This document shows positions 1 to 22,163 of a stretch of 64,000 bases of DNA, one piece after another. The position numbers and the translations under genes were made by a program. The notes under the pieces were generated by a model. The model had not been told where the DNA came from. It did not search any database and was given only the letters and a program-made list of their open reading frames with translations. The DNA comes from Alnus glutinosa (Eukaryota > Streptophyta > Magnoliopsida > Fagales > Betulaceae). The stretch spans positions 744,001 through 808,000 of the forward strand of contig NC_084889.1 in NCBI RefSeq assembly GCF_958979055.1. The letters run 5' to 3'. Numbering within the stretch: the stretch's first letter is position 1; the number at the start of each line of letters is the position of its first letter.

Positions 1-68
1 ATATCTGGCTTCTTCCATGACATAGGATTCTTTTTTCTACTTGGACTCATTGTGCTTATATCTCACAG

Positions 69-3000
69 GGCCTTGGTAAGACAATTTCTATGATTGCCCT
101 TATACAAATGCAGAAGTCTTTGGAGTCAAAACAAAAATCAGAAGATCTATGCAATCACAAAACTGAAGCATTGAATCTGGACGACGACGACGATGATAAT
201 GCCAGTGGCGGTGTGGATAAAGTCAAGAAGTCTGAAGAATTTGATGATTTAAAACCTATTCCAGAAGTGAGTAGCTCTACGCGGGCATTTAGTAGGCGGA
301 GGCCAGCAGCTGGTACATTAGTTGTGTGCCCAGCGAGTGTTCTTCGACAGTGGGCTAGGGAGCTGGATGAGAAAGTTACAGATGAAGCTAAGCTTTCTGT
401 CCTAATCTATCATGGTGGCAGTAGGACAAAGGATCCTGTTGAATTGGCAAAATATGATGTAGTTCTCACTACATATTCTATCGTAACTAATGAAGTTCCA
501 AAACAACCTTTAGTTGAAGAGGATGATGCTGATGAAAAAAATGGGGAAATGTATGGATTATCCTCTGAATTTTCCACTAAAAAGAGGAAAAAGGCTTCTA
601 ACATTAGTAAGAGGGGAAAAAAGGGGAAGAAAGAAATTGATAGTTCTACTATTGATGGTGGTTGTGGTGCGCTAGCAAGAGTAGGTTGGTTTAGGGTGAT
701 ACTAGATGAAGCTCAAACAATAAAAAACCATCGAACTCAAGTGGCTAGAGCGTGTTGCAGCCTGCGAGCCAAAAGAAGGTGGTGCTTATCTGGAACACCT
801 ATTCAAAATGCAATTGATGACTTGTACAGTTACTTCAGGTTCCTAAAATATGACCCATATGCTGTATACAAATCCTTTTACAATACGATAAAGGTACCAA
901 TATCCAGAAATTCACTACATGGGTACAAGAAACTTCAAGCAGTTTTGAGAGCTATAATGTTGCGTCGTACAAAAGGTGAATCATTTCTCTTATATTTTGA
1001 GTGTTTGGAGTTTATTTTTTCTTTTTCTTTTTTTTTCTTTTGGGGGGGGAGGAGGTTATTTCTTTTCTGCATGTATTAAAAATTGCGATGGAGATGGTCA
1101 ATAAGCCCAGAAAAAAATGGAGATGCTCAATATGATCCATGCTGATGCATAGATTGTTCTCTCTTTTTGCTTGCTTTTTTGGATCTAGCCTTGTGTTCTC
1201 TTATTTCTTGTCTAACCGAGGGATGCCTCTTAAGACTTGATGCTTTGTGTTAATTCATCGCATATGCATGTTTTAATTCATTGTAGATGAAGATATCTTC
1301 ATTAGAAAGATCGAGTCTTTTGGTTGAATTATTATAGAAGTTTGTTCGTTTGTTTTTTTGTTTTTTTTCTTCTATGTTGAGAACTTTCTAAGAGTAGTAA
1401 ACATGTTGGCCCCATCATCTTGTGATATTGGGTCTTATATTAAATACAAATATAAAATCATTCCAATTTTCCTTGACTTGGGATGATGAATATGATGGGC
1501 CTACATCATTTTCATAAAAGAAAAAGCACAATATAAGTAGACACATGCATGAACGTGCATGCACACACGGAGAGGGGGGGTGGGGGGGGGGGGGGGGGTG
1601 GGGGGGGGGGGGGGGGGGGGGGGAGAGAGAGAGAGAACTTAGTCACCATCCACTTGGAAGGATAACCACTGAGTATCTTTCTCAATGTTTACCATTTGCA
1701 AATTTTTGTGCTCAATCGTGTAGGTTTATTTGATACTCTCTACACGATCATGTTAGCTTTAGATGACCCCAATGTGCCTCATCCTCTTCTGCCTGTTTCT
1801 CCAACATTCAGTCCCCCCTCCCGAAACAAGTTCATGCTTGAAAGAGTTGAAAGCTTCTCCTTCTCTCCCCATGCAAAGAAGTCCTAATTTGAACAACATT
1901 TTTATTGGGAGAGCATCAAAATAGAAGCTAAAGTAGATACAGGGTGCTGATCTTTAAGGATATCTAACCATGAATAGAAAAATATATGGTGCAATGAAGT
2001 TTGTTTTTGTATATGAAAATTAGAAAACAATCATTTACATGATTGGAGAAGAGCCTAATAAAGTAATTATTCTAGATATAGCTATTGTTTGGAATCATAA
2101 AGAGGATAATGGATGGATTATCTAATTTATCTTGACCATCTTGTTGACGCCGTGGTCATCTGATTTTTTGAGAGCCCTAGGAGGGTCAAATATGAGGTCT
2201 CTCTTGGATGAATCTGTTACTTGACTTAGCAATGCGCCCGAGCAGATGCTTCTATAGTTTTTATAAGGTATATTTATCTTATTAACTGATATTGAATATT
2301 TTTTAGATCATAAAGAGTATAATGGATGAATAATCTTGATCATCTTGTTGACGCCATGGTCATCTGATTTTTTGGAGCTCTAGGAGGTCAATTATGGGGT
2401 CTCTCTTGGATGAATCTGTTACTTGACTTAGCAATGCGCCCGAGCGGGCCAGAGACCATAGATGCTTCTATAGTTTTTATAAGGTATATTCTTATAAAAA
2501 AAAAGTTTTTATAAGGTATATTTATCTTATTAACTGATATTGATAAATTTTTAGGGCTTAAGGAGTCACTTTTCTTGTTTTCTTACACTGGCTACTTGGA
2601 AAGGCCAATTCGTGGGCAAAGAAAGGAGCTTTGACTTTTGGAGTTTCTTTGTTGTTTCCATTTCTAACTTCTTTTGACAATATCTATGGCAGTTTTGCAT
2701 TGTGGACATTCTAGATTTATAGCGGTTTATACTTCATATTGAGTTCTTTAAATCGTTTTTCTTCTCATTCTTTTTTGGGGATCCGTTGTGCACTTAAGTA
2801 TCTTGTTTTGTCTTCTCAAAACTTTTCTTACTATGTTGTTCTACTGAGCCAAATCTATACTTGAGGTTGCATGTATTCTTTTTGGTGTTTATATACCCAT
2901 GTTCCTTTTACTCACATTAAATAATTCAAGCAGGCCAACACATGTCCACCACTCCTACTGAACCTATTCTGTAGAGCTTGTGAGGGGTCAATGAGAGAGA

Positions 3001-6000
3001 AAAAGGTTTTTGTTTGTTTGTTTTGGGGGGGGGGGGTGGTTGAGGAAGGAATTGTTGGCATTGTGCAAGATGGTAACCCATATCCTCATCCAAACATCGA
3101 TCAACTATTTCTGCTTGATCTAAAAAGAGCAAGGATTTCTATTGACGAATGTGATTGTTTGGATTTTGCCTTATGTGTACTATTATAGATACTACAAATT
3201 TTTTTGCTGATGTGGCATGTATCATTTGAACGTTCAACAACATTTGATGTTAAGGTGCTGATTCCAGTTAGTTTTTATTGTTTAGGAACATTGATTGATG
3301 GGGAGCCTATAATTAAGTTACCACCAAAAACAATTCACTTGACTAAGGTGGACTTCTCAACAGAGGAGCGGGCCTTCTACACCAAGCTAGAAGCCGACTC
3401 ACGTTCACGATTCAAGGTTCTGATCATTCCATTTGTTTCCCACCTTGGAAAGTCGATTATGATAGTGCCGGATTTTTTTATTTTATTTAACTTGGGATAC
3501 TTGGCAACTAGCAAGTGTGCTATTTCTGATAAGCCAAGCCTAGTATATGGTGCTTAATTAAAATGATAATGTGTTATGCACTTGATTTTGTTTATTTAAT
3601 CTTGGAACTTCTTGGGAAGTTTGCAACATTGCACTTGTAGCATACCTTTGTTTCATTGTGATATGTCATGCACGAACTTAGAAAGTAATAGTAGCCATTG
3701 TATGACATTTTGAGATCTGAAAATGTGATTGTTTCACCATCAAATTTTGTGACGATATTGTTTTAAGTAAATAGTTGGTTCAAAACATTTGGGTGTAACC
3801 TCCCCCCAACCCAAAAAAGAAAAAAAGAGGAATGTATAAAGAGGAATACAAACTCAAAGTTTTAGGGACCTTGTTGGGTGTAGTATTGGATTTAGGCATT
3901 GGGACAGGTAAATGTAAGAAGTACTGATGGAATAAGGATTGAATTAATCATACATGCTTATTTTCCCCCTCGATTTATAATTCCTGTATTTTGGTTGTTC
4001 TGCAAATGATAAAATCATCAATATAACAAGGAAATTTTGTATTGATATTTACCTCAATTTAAGATATGTATGGTATCGTGGTATCATGGTTTTCAAATGA
4101 TACTTTAAATCCTAATGAAATTTTATATGGTGTTAGAATCAGAGTATATGACAATAAGGATACCGATACAATGCTATTAGTACCTTCAACTTTCTATGAG
4201 ATTCTTCTTTTTCTGATTTTGTAAAGACTGAGTTCTGTTTTATGTGATGCTCTATGCTGAATTTTTGTGTAACTTGAAATTATGAGTTTGTATTTTGTAG
4301 GCATATGCTGCTGCTGGTACCGTGAATCAGAATTATGCAAATATTCTTTTGATGCTTTTGCGCCTCCGTCAGGCTTGTGACCATCCACTTCTTGTCAAAG
4401 AATATAAATCTGACTCTGTTGGAAAAATTTCTCTTGAAATGGCGAAGAAACTTCCTAGAGATATGCTGCTTAATCTATTGAATTGCTTGGAAACTTCCTT
4501 TGCCATCTGTCGTGTATGCGATGTGAGTTTTCTGAATATGGGACACTTTGCCTTTCCCTCTTTTGCAATTAGCTGAATGTGGCTTCTAGAAACTTTTGAT
4601 GTAACTCTTTGCATCTACTGGAAAACACATGGTCTGAATGTTCTCATTGTTGTTATGATTTATACAAGGTTTTTGTAGATTTACGTTGCTTATTTCTTAG
4701 GGCTATATAAATAATTAGATACATGTGGGTGTTCTAAATTTTGAAGTGAAAGCAGGGTGTTTTCATCAAATAAGTTTGTTAAGGGCTCATCTATGAAATG
4801 TGTACTGTGGCCTCATTTTGTCACAGGAAGCACTTCAAGAAATGTGTGTGATGCAGGAACAAGGAGGATGAAGAAGCTTAATTAGTTATTGATTACCGTA
4901 CGATTATGATTTTCAGTTTCTATTTTTAGTAATGGTATACAAACTTAGTCAAATCTGGAAAGGAACAGATCTATTGGCTTTTATGACGATGGATTCTATG
5001 TTTCCTCACTGAGGCTTGAGTTTGTTTTATTTGTGGGTTTAACTAGTGTCCTATGTAACTTGGTGATCATTATAAATAGTTTGTTATAGGCGTTGGGTTT
5101 AAACCTGAATTGAATTATTTGAGTTGAAACACGCATGTTTTCTTTTGCTTATGTTTTCTAAGCAAACCTTTGTAGATCAGGGTTTTCTTCTTCTCTCTTG
5201 CTTGATGGAGACATCTTTTTGTATTTTTACATGTTTTTGTATCTTTATGCATGTATGTATAATATGCCCAATCTACTTAATCATATCACATTTAAGCAAT
5301 TTTTTCCTCAGATTTATCATTGATTCCTTGTGTATTTGGTCGTTGTTGTCATTCTTATTTTATCTTTTAGCAAAACAACAATAGATAACTACGTAAAAAG
5401 AATTTTCTGTCACATGACCTTCCTATCTAATTCTTCTAGCATCTGATGCTTTTACAGGATCCACCTGAGAACCCTGTTGTTACCATGTGTGGCCATGTTT
5501 TTTGCTATCAGTGTGTATCAGAATATTTGACAGGTGATGATAATACATGCCCTGCACCTGAATGCAAAGAACAACTTGGCTCTGAAGTTGTTTTTTCCAA
5601 AGCTACTCTGAGCAGTTGTCTCTCTGATGATGTTAATGGTAGTCCCGTGAGTTCTCAGTTAACAGAGAGTTCAATAGTTATGCAGAATGAGTATAGTTCA
5701 TCTAAAATCAGAGCTGTTCTTCAGATTTTGCGGACACATTGTAATATGCATAGTTCCATAGAATGTAATGGAAGCTCCCCATATTCTGAAAATCCATGCG
5801 CTGAGAATTGCCATTCAGGTGTTAGTGCTACAGAGCACTCAACATCTCACTCGAAGCCACCAGTTGAAGGACCAATTAAAGCAATTGTTTTTTCCCAGTG
5901 GACTAGCATGTTGGACTTGGTGGAGAATTCACTGAACCTGGCTTGTGTAGAATACAGGAGGCTTGACGGCACAATGACTCTGGGTGCAAGGGATAGGGCT

Positions 6001-6105
6001 GTTAGAGACTTCAACACTGATCCAGAGGTTTGGCCCCTACCTTGTGGAATACTTTTAGTTTGTTTTTCCTCTAATATCTCTTCTTCTTCTTCTTCTTCTT
6101 CTTCT

Positions 6106-6144
<39 letters not shown>

Positions 6145-8098
6145 TTTCCGACAAGGTGGATATTCATATTAGTAATAAAGCTATCTATATGCCATAATGG
6201 ATTAGCTAACAAAATGCTGTTAAAAGATAGGAGGTTACTGCAATACCACCATGTTAGATGTTCTTTGTTGTAGTTCGTTGGTATCACAAATGTTGATATC
6301 ATGCATGATTGTTTCCCTTCCCTTTCTTATTGCCTTAACCTTTGTTGTATTTTCAGTATCTGAATGACCGAAACTTTTTTGCAGGTGACTGTTATGCTGA
6401 TGTCGTTGAAAGCAGGAAATCTTGGGTTAAACATGGTTGCTGCATGTCATGTTATTCTTTTGGATCTTTGGTGGAATCCAACTACTGAAGACCAGGCTGT
6501 TGATCGAGCACACAGGATTGGACAGACTCGTCCAGTTACTGTATCACGGATCACTATCAAAAACACAGTGGAAGATAGGATTTTAGCTCTCCAGGTATCG
6601 TCGTTTTCATTATATTTGTTGTTCTTCCTAGCTCCAAGTATTGGATTTGTCCTTAGTTTTCTCGCTTTAATGGTTTTTCAACATGGTATGGAGTTTCCTT
6701 TGTTTTAAAAGTTCCTTGGTTCAACTCTGATTAACCCCATCGTGTTAAGTTTCTTCTGTTTTGCATGCAGAAAGGCTGCAATTGGTCTAATGTTGTTAGG
6801 TAGGCTTACATGTGAGGAAGTGTTAATGTTTGTGAGTGTGGTATAAGTTGTTGTTGGCCCACGTCCTAGTAGCTTGAGTTTTTTGAATTGATGGTTTAGT
6901 AACAGTTTCAGCCTGGTTTAAGAATCATCCTACTATCTTGAAAGACATAATAATTATTCATGGTTACTTTTTTTTTATGAGGAAAATTCAAATTTAATTC
7001 CCGAATTTTTGGGTGATATCAATTTATTCCGTAGGTTTTTAAATTTCACAATTCACTCATTTGGCGTTTCATGATTTTCAATTCGTTTCTTATGTTGAAA
7101 ACTAATTACATGGCATTAACCCCCCAATAATGCCATGTAATTAGTTTTCAGCAGAAGGAGTTAATTCAAAAACGTGAAAAGTTTAAGGAGTGAATTATCG
7201 GTTATAGAAATCCAAGGAGTAAATTGAAATTGTGCAAAAACCCAAGAAATTTGACCAAAATTTCCAGTTTTCATCTTACTTTTCTGAATAGTACTTGCAT
7301 ACAATTTAACATATATGAGGCTTTCGAAGTACAGACATTTCTTGAAATTGGCATGAATGATCATATTATGTATTATGAAATATATTTGTAAATTGTAGAT
7401 TGCTCTAATATTCCATATAGGTTCAAGACTTATTGAAATGTAGATTTATAAAATTCAAATATGAGGATTTTCGCTTCAATTAACAAACTTAGAATTTTTG
7501 GTCCATTTTCTTTGTTCCATAAGAAAGAAACCCCTTTAAAAGTTATAATTTTTGACAGTAAGGTCTTTACCGGTTCACTTTATTTTGTGAGTTCCTATAT
7601 TCCGTTAATGTCTTGCAGTGTTTCCATTATGTTTTCAGAACGTCCCTTTGTGCCAGTCGATGTTTTAGTTAAAATGGGAGTAGTGATATTTCTCTTATTA
7701 GTGTTGAATGGCCTTTGATAATTAAGAATGGAGACCCTCGGCTTCGCTAGTCTTAATAAGCCACCAAATTTGCTGCTACAAGAGACAGATGTAGGTCCAT
7801 TTTATACCAGACTTGCTGCATCATGTTAGATATGAATTTTTGGAAACAAAAATTTGTGGTCTAGTAAATTGGCAACAGATAAGGTCAGTGGTTAGTTAGG
7901 TTCGTAGGTGTGAGGAAGTAGAACATGTGCAAGAAATGAAATATCTATATAATTTCCTCTTATGTTGTGTTTCTTTCTGAGCTTGTTTTGCAGGAAGAGA
8001 AGAGAAAAATGGTTGCATCTGCTTTTGGTGAAGACCAAACTGGGGGTTCTGCAACTCGCCTAACAGTGGAAGACCTGAAATATCTGTTTATGGTCTAA
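69..8098 (+). CDS. CHR27: SNF2-family RING-finger helicase-like protein, CHR27/CHR28 (FRG) type, 5' partial
   Basis: Nuclear ATP-dependent chromatin-remodelling factor of the Rad5/HLTF-like group; in Arabidopsis CHR27/CHR28 (FRG1/FRG2) act with SUVR2 in RNA-directed DNA methylation and silencing (family knowledge). Exons read by splice sites and frame: 69-975, 3286-3416, 4301-4522, 5458-6027, 6385-6594, 7994-8098, giving 714 in-frame residues to the TAA at 8096. The first visible exon starts at Walker A (GLGKT). DEAQ lies at 705-716 and the motif LSGTPIQN follows. A C3HC4 RING (CRVC, then CGHVFCYQC, then CPAPEC) is split across the junction 4522/5458. Helicase C motifs include [10 protein letters not shown] and RAHRIGQ near 6500. 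The C-terminus ends in LKYLFMV, as in the family. The N-terminal part and promoter lie left of the window. CHR27 rather than CHR28 is preferred only because of the PRMT6 neighbour. Confidence 0.93.
1573..1623 (+). repeat. Near-pure G tract in CHR27-like intron
   Basis: About 50 bases of G broken only by two T residues, followed directly by a (GA)n run to about 1636. It lies on the sense strand of the 2.3-kb intron 976-3285. Shorter G runs occur at 1042-1049 and 3025-3036 in the same intron. Expanded G-tract microsatellites of this kind are length-unstable and can form G-quadruplexes; the exact length may be an assembly estimate. Confidence 0.9.
2094..2555 (+). repeat. Tandem duplication of about 213 bp in CHR27-like intron
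   Basis: Two head-to-tail copies, 2094-2306 and 2307-2555, start alike (ATCATAAAGAG) and share long stretches such as TTGTTGACGCC, TTGACTTAGCAATGCGCCCG and TTATCTTATTAACTGATATT. The second copy is longer because it carries a poly(A)-containing insertion at 2491-2504 with its target duplication, plus a short extra stretch near 2450. Confidence 0.9.
2491..2504 (+). mobile_element. Tail-only retrotransposon insertion (14 bp) with 18-bp TSD
   Basis: The insert is CTTAT followed by nine A. It lies between perfect direct repeats GTTTTTATAAGGTATATT at 2473-2490 and 2505-2522. The upstream tandem copy holds the same site unoccupied at 2257-2274. This fits an extremely 5'-truncated LINE insertion whose 3' end resembles (A)CTTATCAAAA. 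Confidence 0.75.
6078..6143 (+). repeat. (TTC)n and poly(T) run just after exon 5458-6027
   Basis: A run of CTT triplets passes into more than 30 T in the intron 6028-6384, about 50 bases after the splice donor. Simple low-complexity DNA. Confidence 0.9.
6981..7265. mobile_element. Fold-back MITE in last CHR27-like intron
   Basis: An imperfect inverted repeat of about 285 bp lies in intron 6595-7993. Outer arms: GGAAAATTCAAATTT at 6981 against AAATTTGACCAAAATTTCC at 7247-7265. The arms continue to pair inward (for example TTTTTGGGTGATATCAATTT against AAATTGAAATTGTGCAAAAA) to a near-perfect central palindrome at about 7096-7152 built on AACTAATTACATGGCATTA. No coding capacity. I could not fix a target duplication, so the superfamily is open; long arms recall Mutator-like MITEs. 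Confidence 0.75.
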
Positions 8099-9310
8099 AC
8101 TAAATACCATATATGTTCCCCTTTTACTCCATTTTTGAATTTTGCTCTCTTGGTATTTTGTCTAGAAAAAAGGAAGGGAAGGTCAAAAAGAGAGTCAAAA
8201 ATTTGAATCTTGATGAGCAAGCTAAGTCATTTTACTCTTTTGTAGTGCCTGCTGCTCCTGTGGTTTAACCTTGTAATGAGTTAGTGCATCTCAGTGGTAA
8301 AGTAAGTTATATGAGTTCTAAGGCCCCATCAAGGCATTTTTGTTCTCATCAATGGCAGACTTAGCGAGCTAATGCCACCTGTAAATATATTCTAATGAAT
8401 TTATTTGCGCACCCACCCAAAGATCTAACTTTTTTGTAGTTGACCTTTTCTATTTATTATTGTTAATAGTATATATAATCTTCTCTACCAAAAATCTCTT
8501 ATAACATTTTCTATTTATTAATGTTTTGGTATATAATCTTCTTGCCGATACAAATGCACTTGAAAAGCATAAGGAATGTGCATCCGAGATAAGGTAGATT
8601 AGGGTCTAAATTGCTCTACTCAAACCCAACCCCCAAATTCTTTAAAATATGAGATCTTGATCACATGTATTTTCGATTCTCGCATGCATGTTGATTTAAT
8701 AATTTAATAATTATAATTTTGTCGAATTAAAACTTGAAGCACAGTGATAAAAAGAAAAAAAGAATTATATCAAACAAAATAGAACATTTTGTTATCAATA
8801 ATTTTTGCTAATAGAGAGGTGGGTGGGTATAATGTTTTCCAGATAATTGGAATAATTAAAATTGTAAAATAGTGTATGGTGCTGATATCTCATTTTATGA
8901 TGAATATTTTATTTTGTTATATTTGATAGTGTACACCTGAAAACATCATTTTAAAATATTTAAGGGAAAAGTCTACATATCTCTTCAAACTATCATCCAA
9001 TTGATTATGGGTAAAAATGCGAGCGGATAATAACTGTCCATATCCGCTACTCGCACCTAATTGCTATCTGTACATGCGGTTAGCAAAAATCAATATCCGC
9101 ATATGCGGATACGAGTAGTGGTTTAGGGAATGCGGATGCGGTTAATAATTGCATCCGCACTTCCTTTATATTTATATATTTAAATTCAATAAAACTATGT
9201 CGTTTTGGATTTGGTAAGTGTATGATTTTTAGGTTATGTTAGGTTTTTTTTTCGTTTTTTTTTTTTTTTCACTATCATCTCAAAGTAAAAAACGCATTGC
9301 ATTTACTTCT

Positions 9311-9345
<35 letters not shown>

Positions 9346-10190
9346 CTTTCAGTAATCCAAAAATCTCAATTACTCTATAAGATAATGACTCTCTATGACT
9401 AATAATCGTGAATTGTATAACAAGTGAAATCTTAATTTATTTAAGCTTGCATATAGTAATAATTGCATTATTTAATATTGTATAGATTTAGATAGTAATC
9501 CAAAATGTCTATTACCTCGTATGCGTATAATAACCACATTTAATAACTGTACGGATGTGGATAGCAATCACATGATGTAGATGCAGATATTGCAGCATTT
9601 TCATCCCTAAGGCTAGCAAAAAGTTGTCAATATCCCCCCAACCCAGCAATAAGACAAAAAATGACTTTATAATTTTTTTTTAAAATTTAAAAAAACTTTA
9701 TTTTTCTTTAAAAAAGGAAAATACGAAAATTTTAATTTTAATTTTGTTTTATTAAGGGTATTTTCGTATTTAAGAAACATCGACAATTTTTGGTAATTTG
9801 AAAAAAATATTATAAATTAAATTGTAATTTGAGATGGGTATGTAGACTTTAGCCAATATTTAAAGAATGTGACAATATATTTAAAGTCTAACCCATAGCA
9901 ACATATATATATATATTATTAAATTTATAAAACTTTATCTTAATCGGGAAATAACACCTCTCTATTTTTACCTATTTCTCCATAAATAAGTAGGACAAAA
10001 TAGAAAATGAATCTTAGTTCTTAAATCATAAATATTAGTAATTAAAAAACGTTGAAGCTCATCAGCCCAAAACATAAAGACACAAAAAAGAAAAAGAAAA
10101 AGAAGGAATACGGTACAAAACGCCACCGTACGTTGAATCTCTCTGTTTCTCTCTCAAAAACTGGGTCTGTAAGGGCGAGTGGAGGCAAGA
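8099..10190. other. Intergenic region between CHR27-like and PRMT6
   Basis: AT-rich spacer. It holds the 3' UTR of the helicase gene at its start, a composite MITE at 8964-9854, several poly(T) runs (9250-9345) and the PRMT6 promoter and 5' UTR at the end. I see no further gene. Confidence 0.7.
8964..9854. mobile_element. Composite MITE, Mutator-like 9-bp TSD, with nested insert
   Basis: Ends are inverted: GGGAAAAGTCTACATATC at 8964 against the complement of 9837-9854, which reads GGCTAAAGTCTACATACC. They are bounded by a perfect 9-bp direct repeat AATATTTAA (8955-8963, 9855-9863), which suits a Mutator-type element. The middle, about 9007-9613, looks foreign: it is rich in GCGGATGCGG-like words and has its own loosely inverted ends (ATGGGTAAAAATGC and GCATTTTCATCCC), so a second hAT-like element may be nested. 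No target duplication was found for the inner piece. Confidence 0.65.
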
Positions 10191-21104
<10,914 letters not shown>

Positions 21105-22163
21105 TCACCCCAAGGACTCTCCTCCTCGTTATCCGGATCGGGCATCTTGGACCAAAAGGCTGCACAAGTAATTTAGAAGGATTTCTTGCCTGCATTGCTT
21201 AAGAGAACTTTGCTTCTCCAAACAAAACTTGGGAGGGTGAGAGTTTGGACGCACGGATTTCACTAATTTTAACCTGATAGAGTGACATGAAGATAGCTAA
21301 TTAATTATAGGCGTAGGTGAACCATTTCAGGAAACTGTGCTCATGCTTTAACATTGTTGATTTAATTAGTTTGCTCTTGAGGTTGTATTTTATTCGGTAA
21401 GGCTGAGTTGGTAGATGAGGGGATCATTCATTTCTCTTAATTCAACAATCTGTTTCTTGTGATGCCATTTTTTGAGCCTACAAAGTGGCCGGTGTATCAG
21501 TTATAACTGTTGTACCTGTAATTTGTTTTAACTCTATGGAAAACTCTTAAAGATGCGTCTTTTAAGACTGTATTTGCAAATATTACAAGTTTGATTATCT
21601 CAAGCTCTTTCGTTTTAAGGGTTTTTTTTTTTTTTTCTCATGCATGTATCATGTATGTATGTACACTAGTACTCATTTATAATAAATTTTTTTTTTTTTG
21701 GATGAATCATTTATAATAATTTATTTACACCCAAAACACAAAAACAAAAACTCATCAGAAACACAAGACAGCTACCCGGCTGTTAACCCAAAATTTGTTC
21801 ATTAAGATTCTCAAGACTTGTTTTAAATCTTCTTCCCAGCTACTCGAGAACAAACCTCCCCAAAAATATAAAAAAAATATGCTGAGAAATTTGCTCCCAT
21901 CTCCCCCCCTACAAGGTACAAACGGGGTTAGCGTCGCACGACGTCGTTTGAATAAAAATTGGCAATATTGAATCTCAGCCGCTCATGTGTTTTTTACACG
22001 GCATCTGCCAGAGCACTTCGACTTGACAATTGTTTTTCTCAATCGTATCCAGCCCTTCGTAGTTCGTAAATCGTACTGGAGTACTGTAGAGACCAACTAG
22101 AAATCCCTTCCAGTTCAACATTACCACCCAAAATCTGAAAACCCTAATTTCGACCATTTCGCC
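21105..22163. other. PRMT6 3' UTR and SF3B1 upstream region
   Basis: The PRMT6 3' UTR probably reaches about 21600. A tail-only insertion lies at 21686-21706. The last 250 bases before SF3B1 turn GC-richer and include the 5' UTR with a CACGACGTCGT palindrome near 21937. Both genes point the same way. No other gene seen. Confidence 0.6.
21686..21706 (-). mobile_element. Tail-only insertion (21 bp, antisense) with 13-bp TSD
   Basis: Read on the complement, the insert is TTCATCC plus about 13 A. Direct repeats TCATTTATAATAA lie at 21673-21685 and 21707-21719. The terminal word differs from the CTTATC family, so another LINE or SINE source is likely. Confidence 0.6.

Noticed and set aside
1545-1733. 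Gly-rich open frame
   Set aside because: Produced by translating the intronic G tract.
5847-6302. Antisense frame with Lys and Glu runs
   Set aside because: Reverse reading of CHR27-like exon and the intronic (TTC)n/poly(T) repeat.
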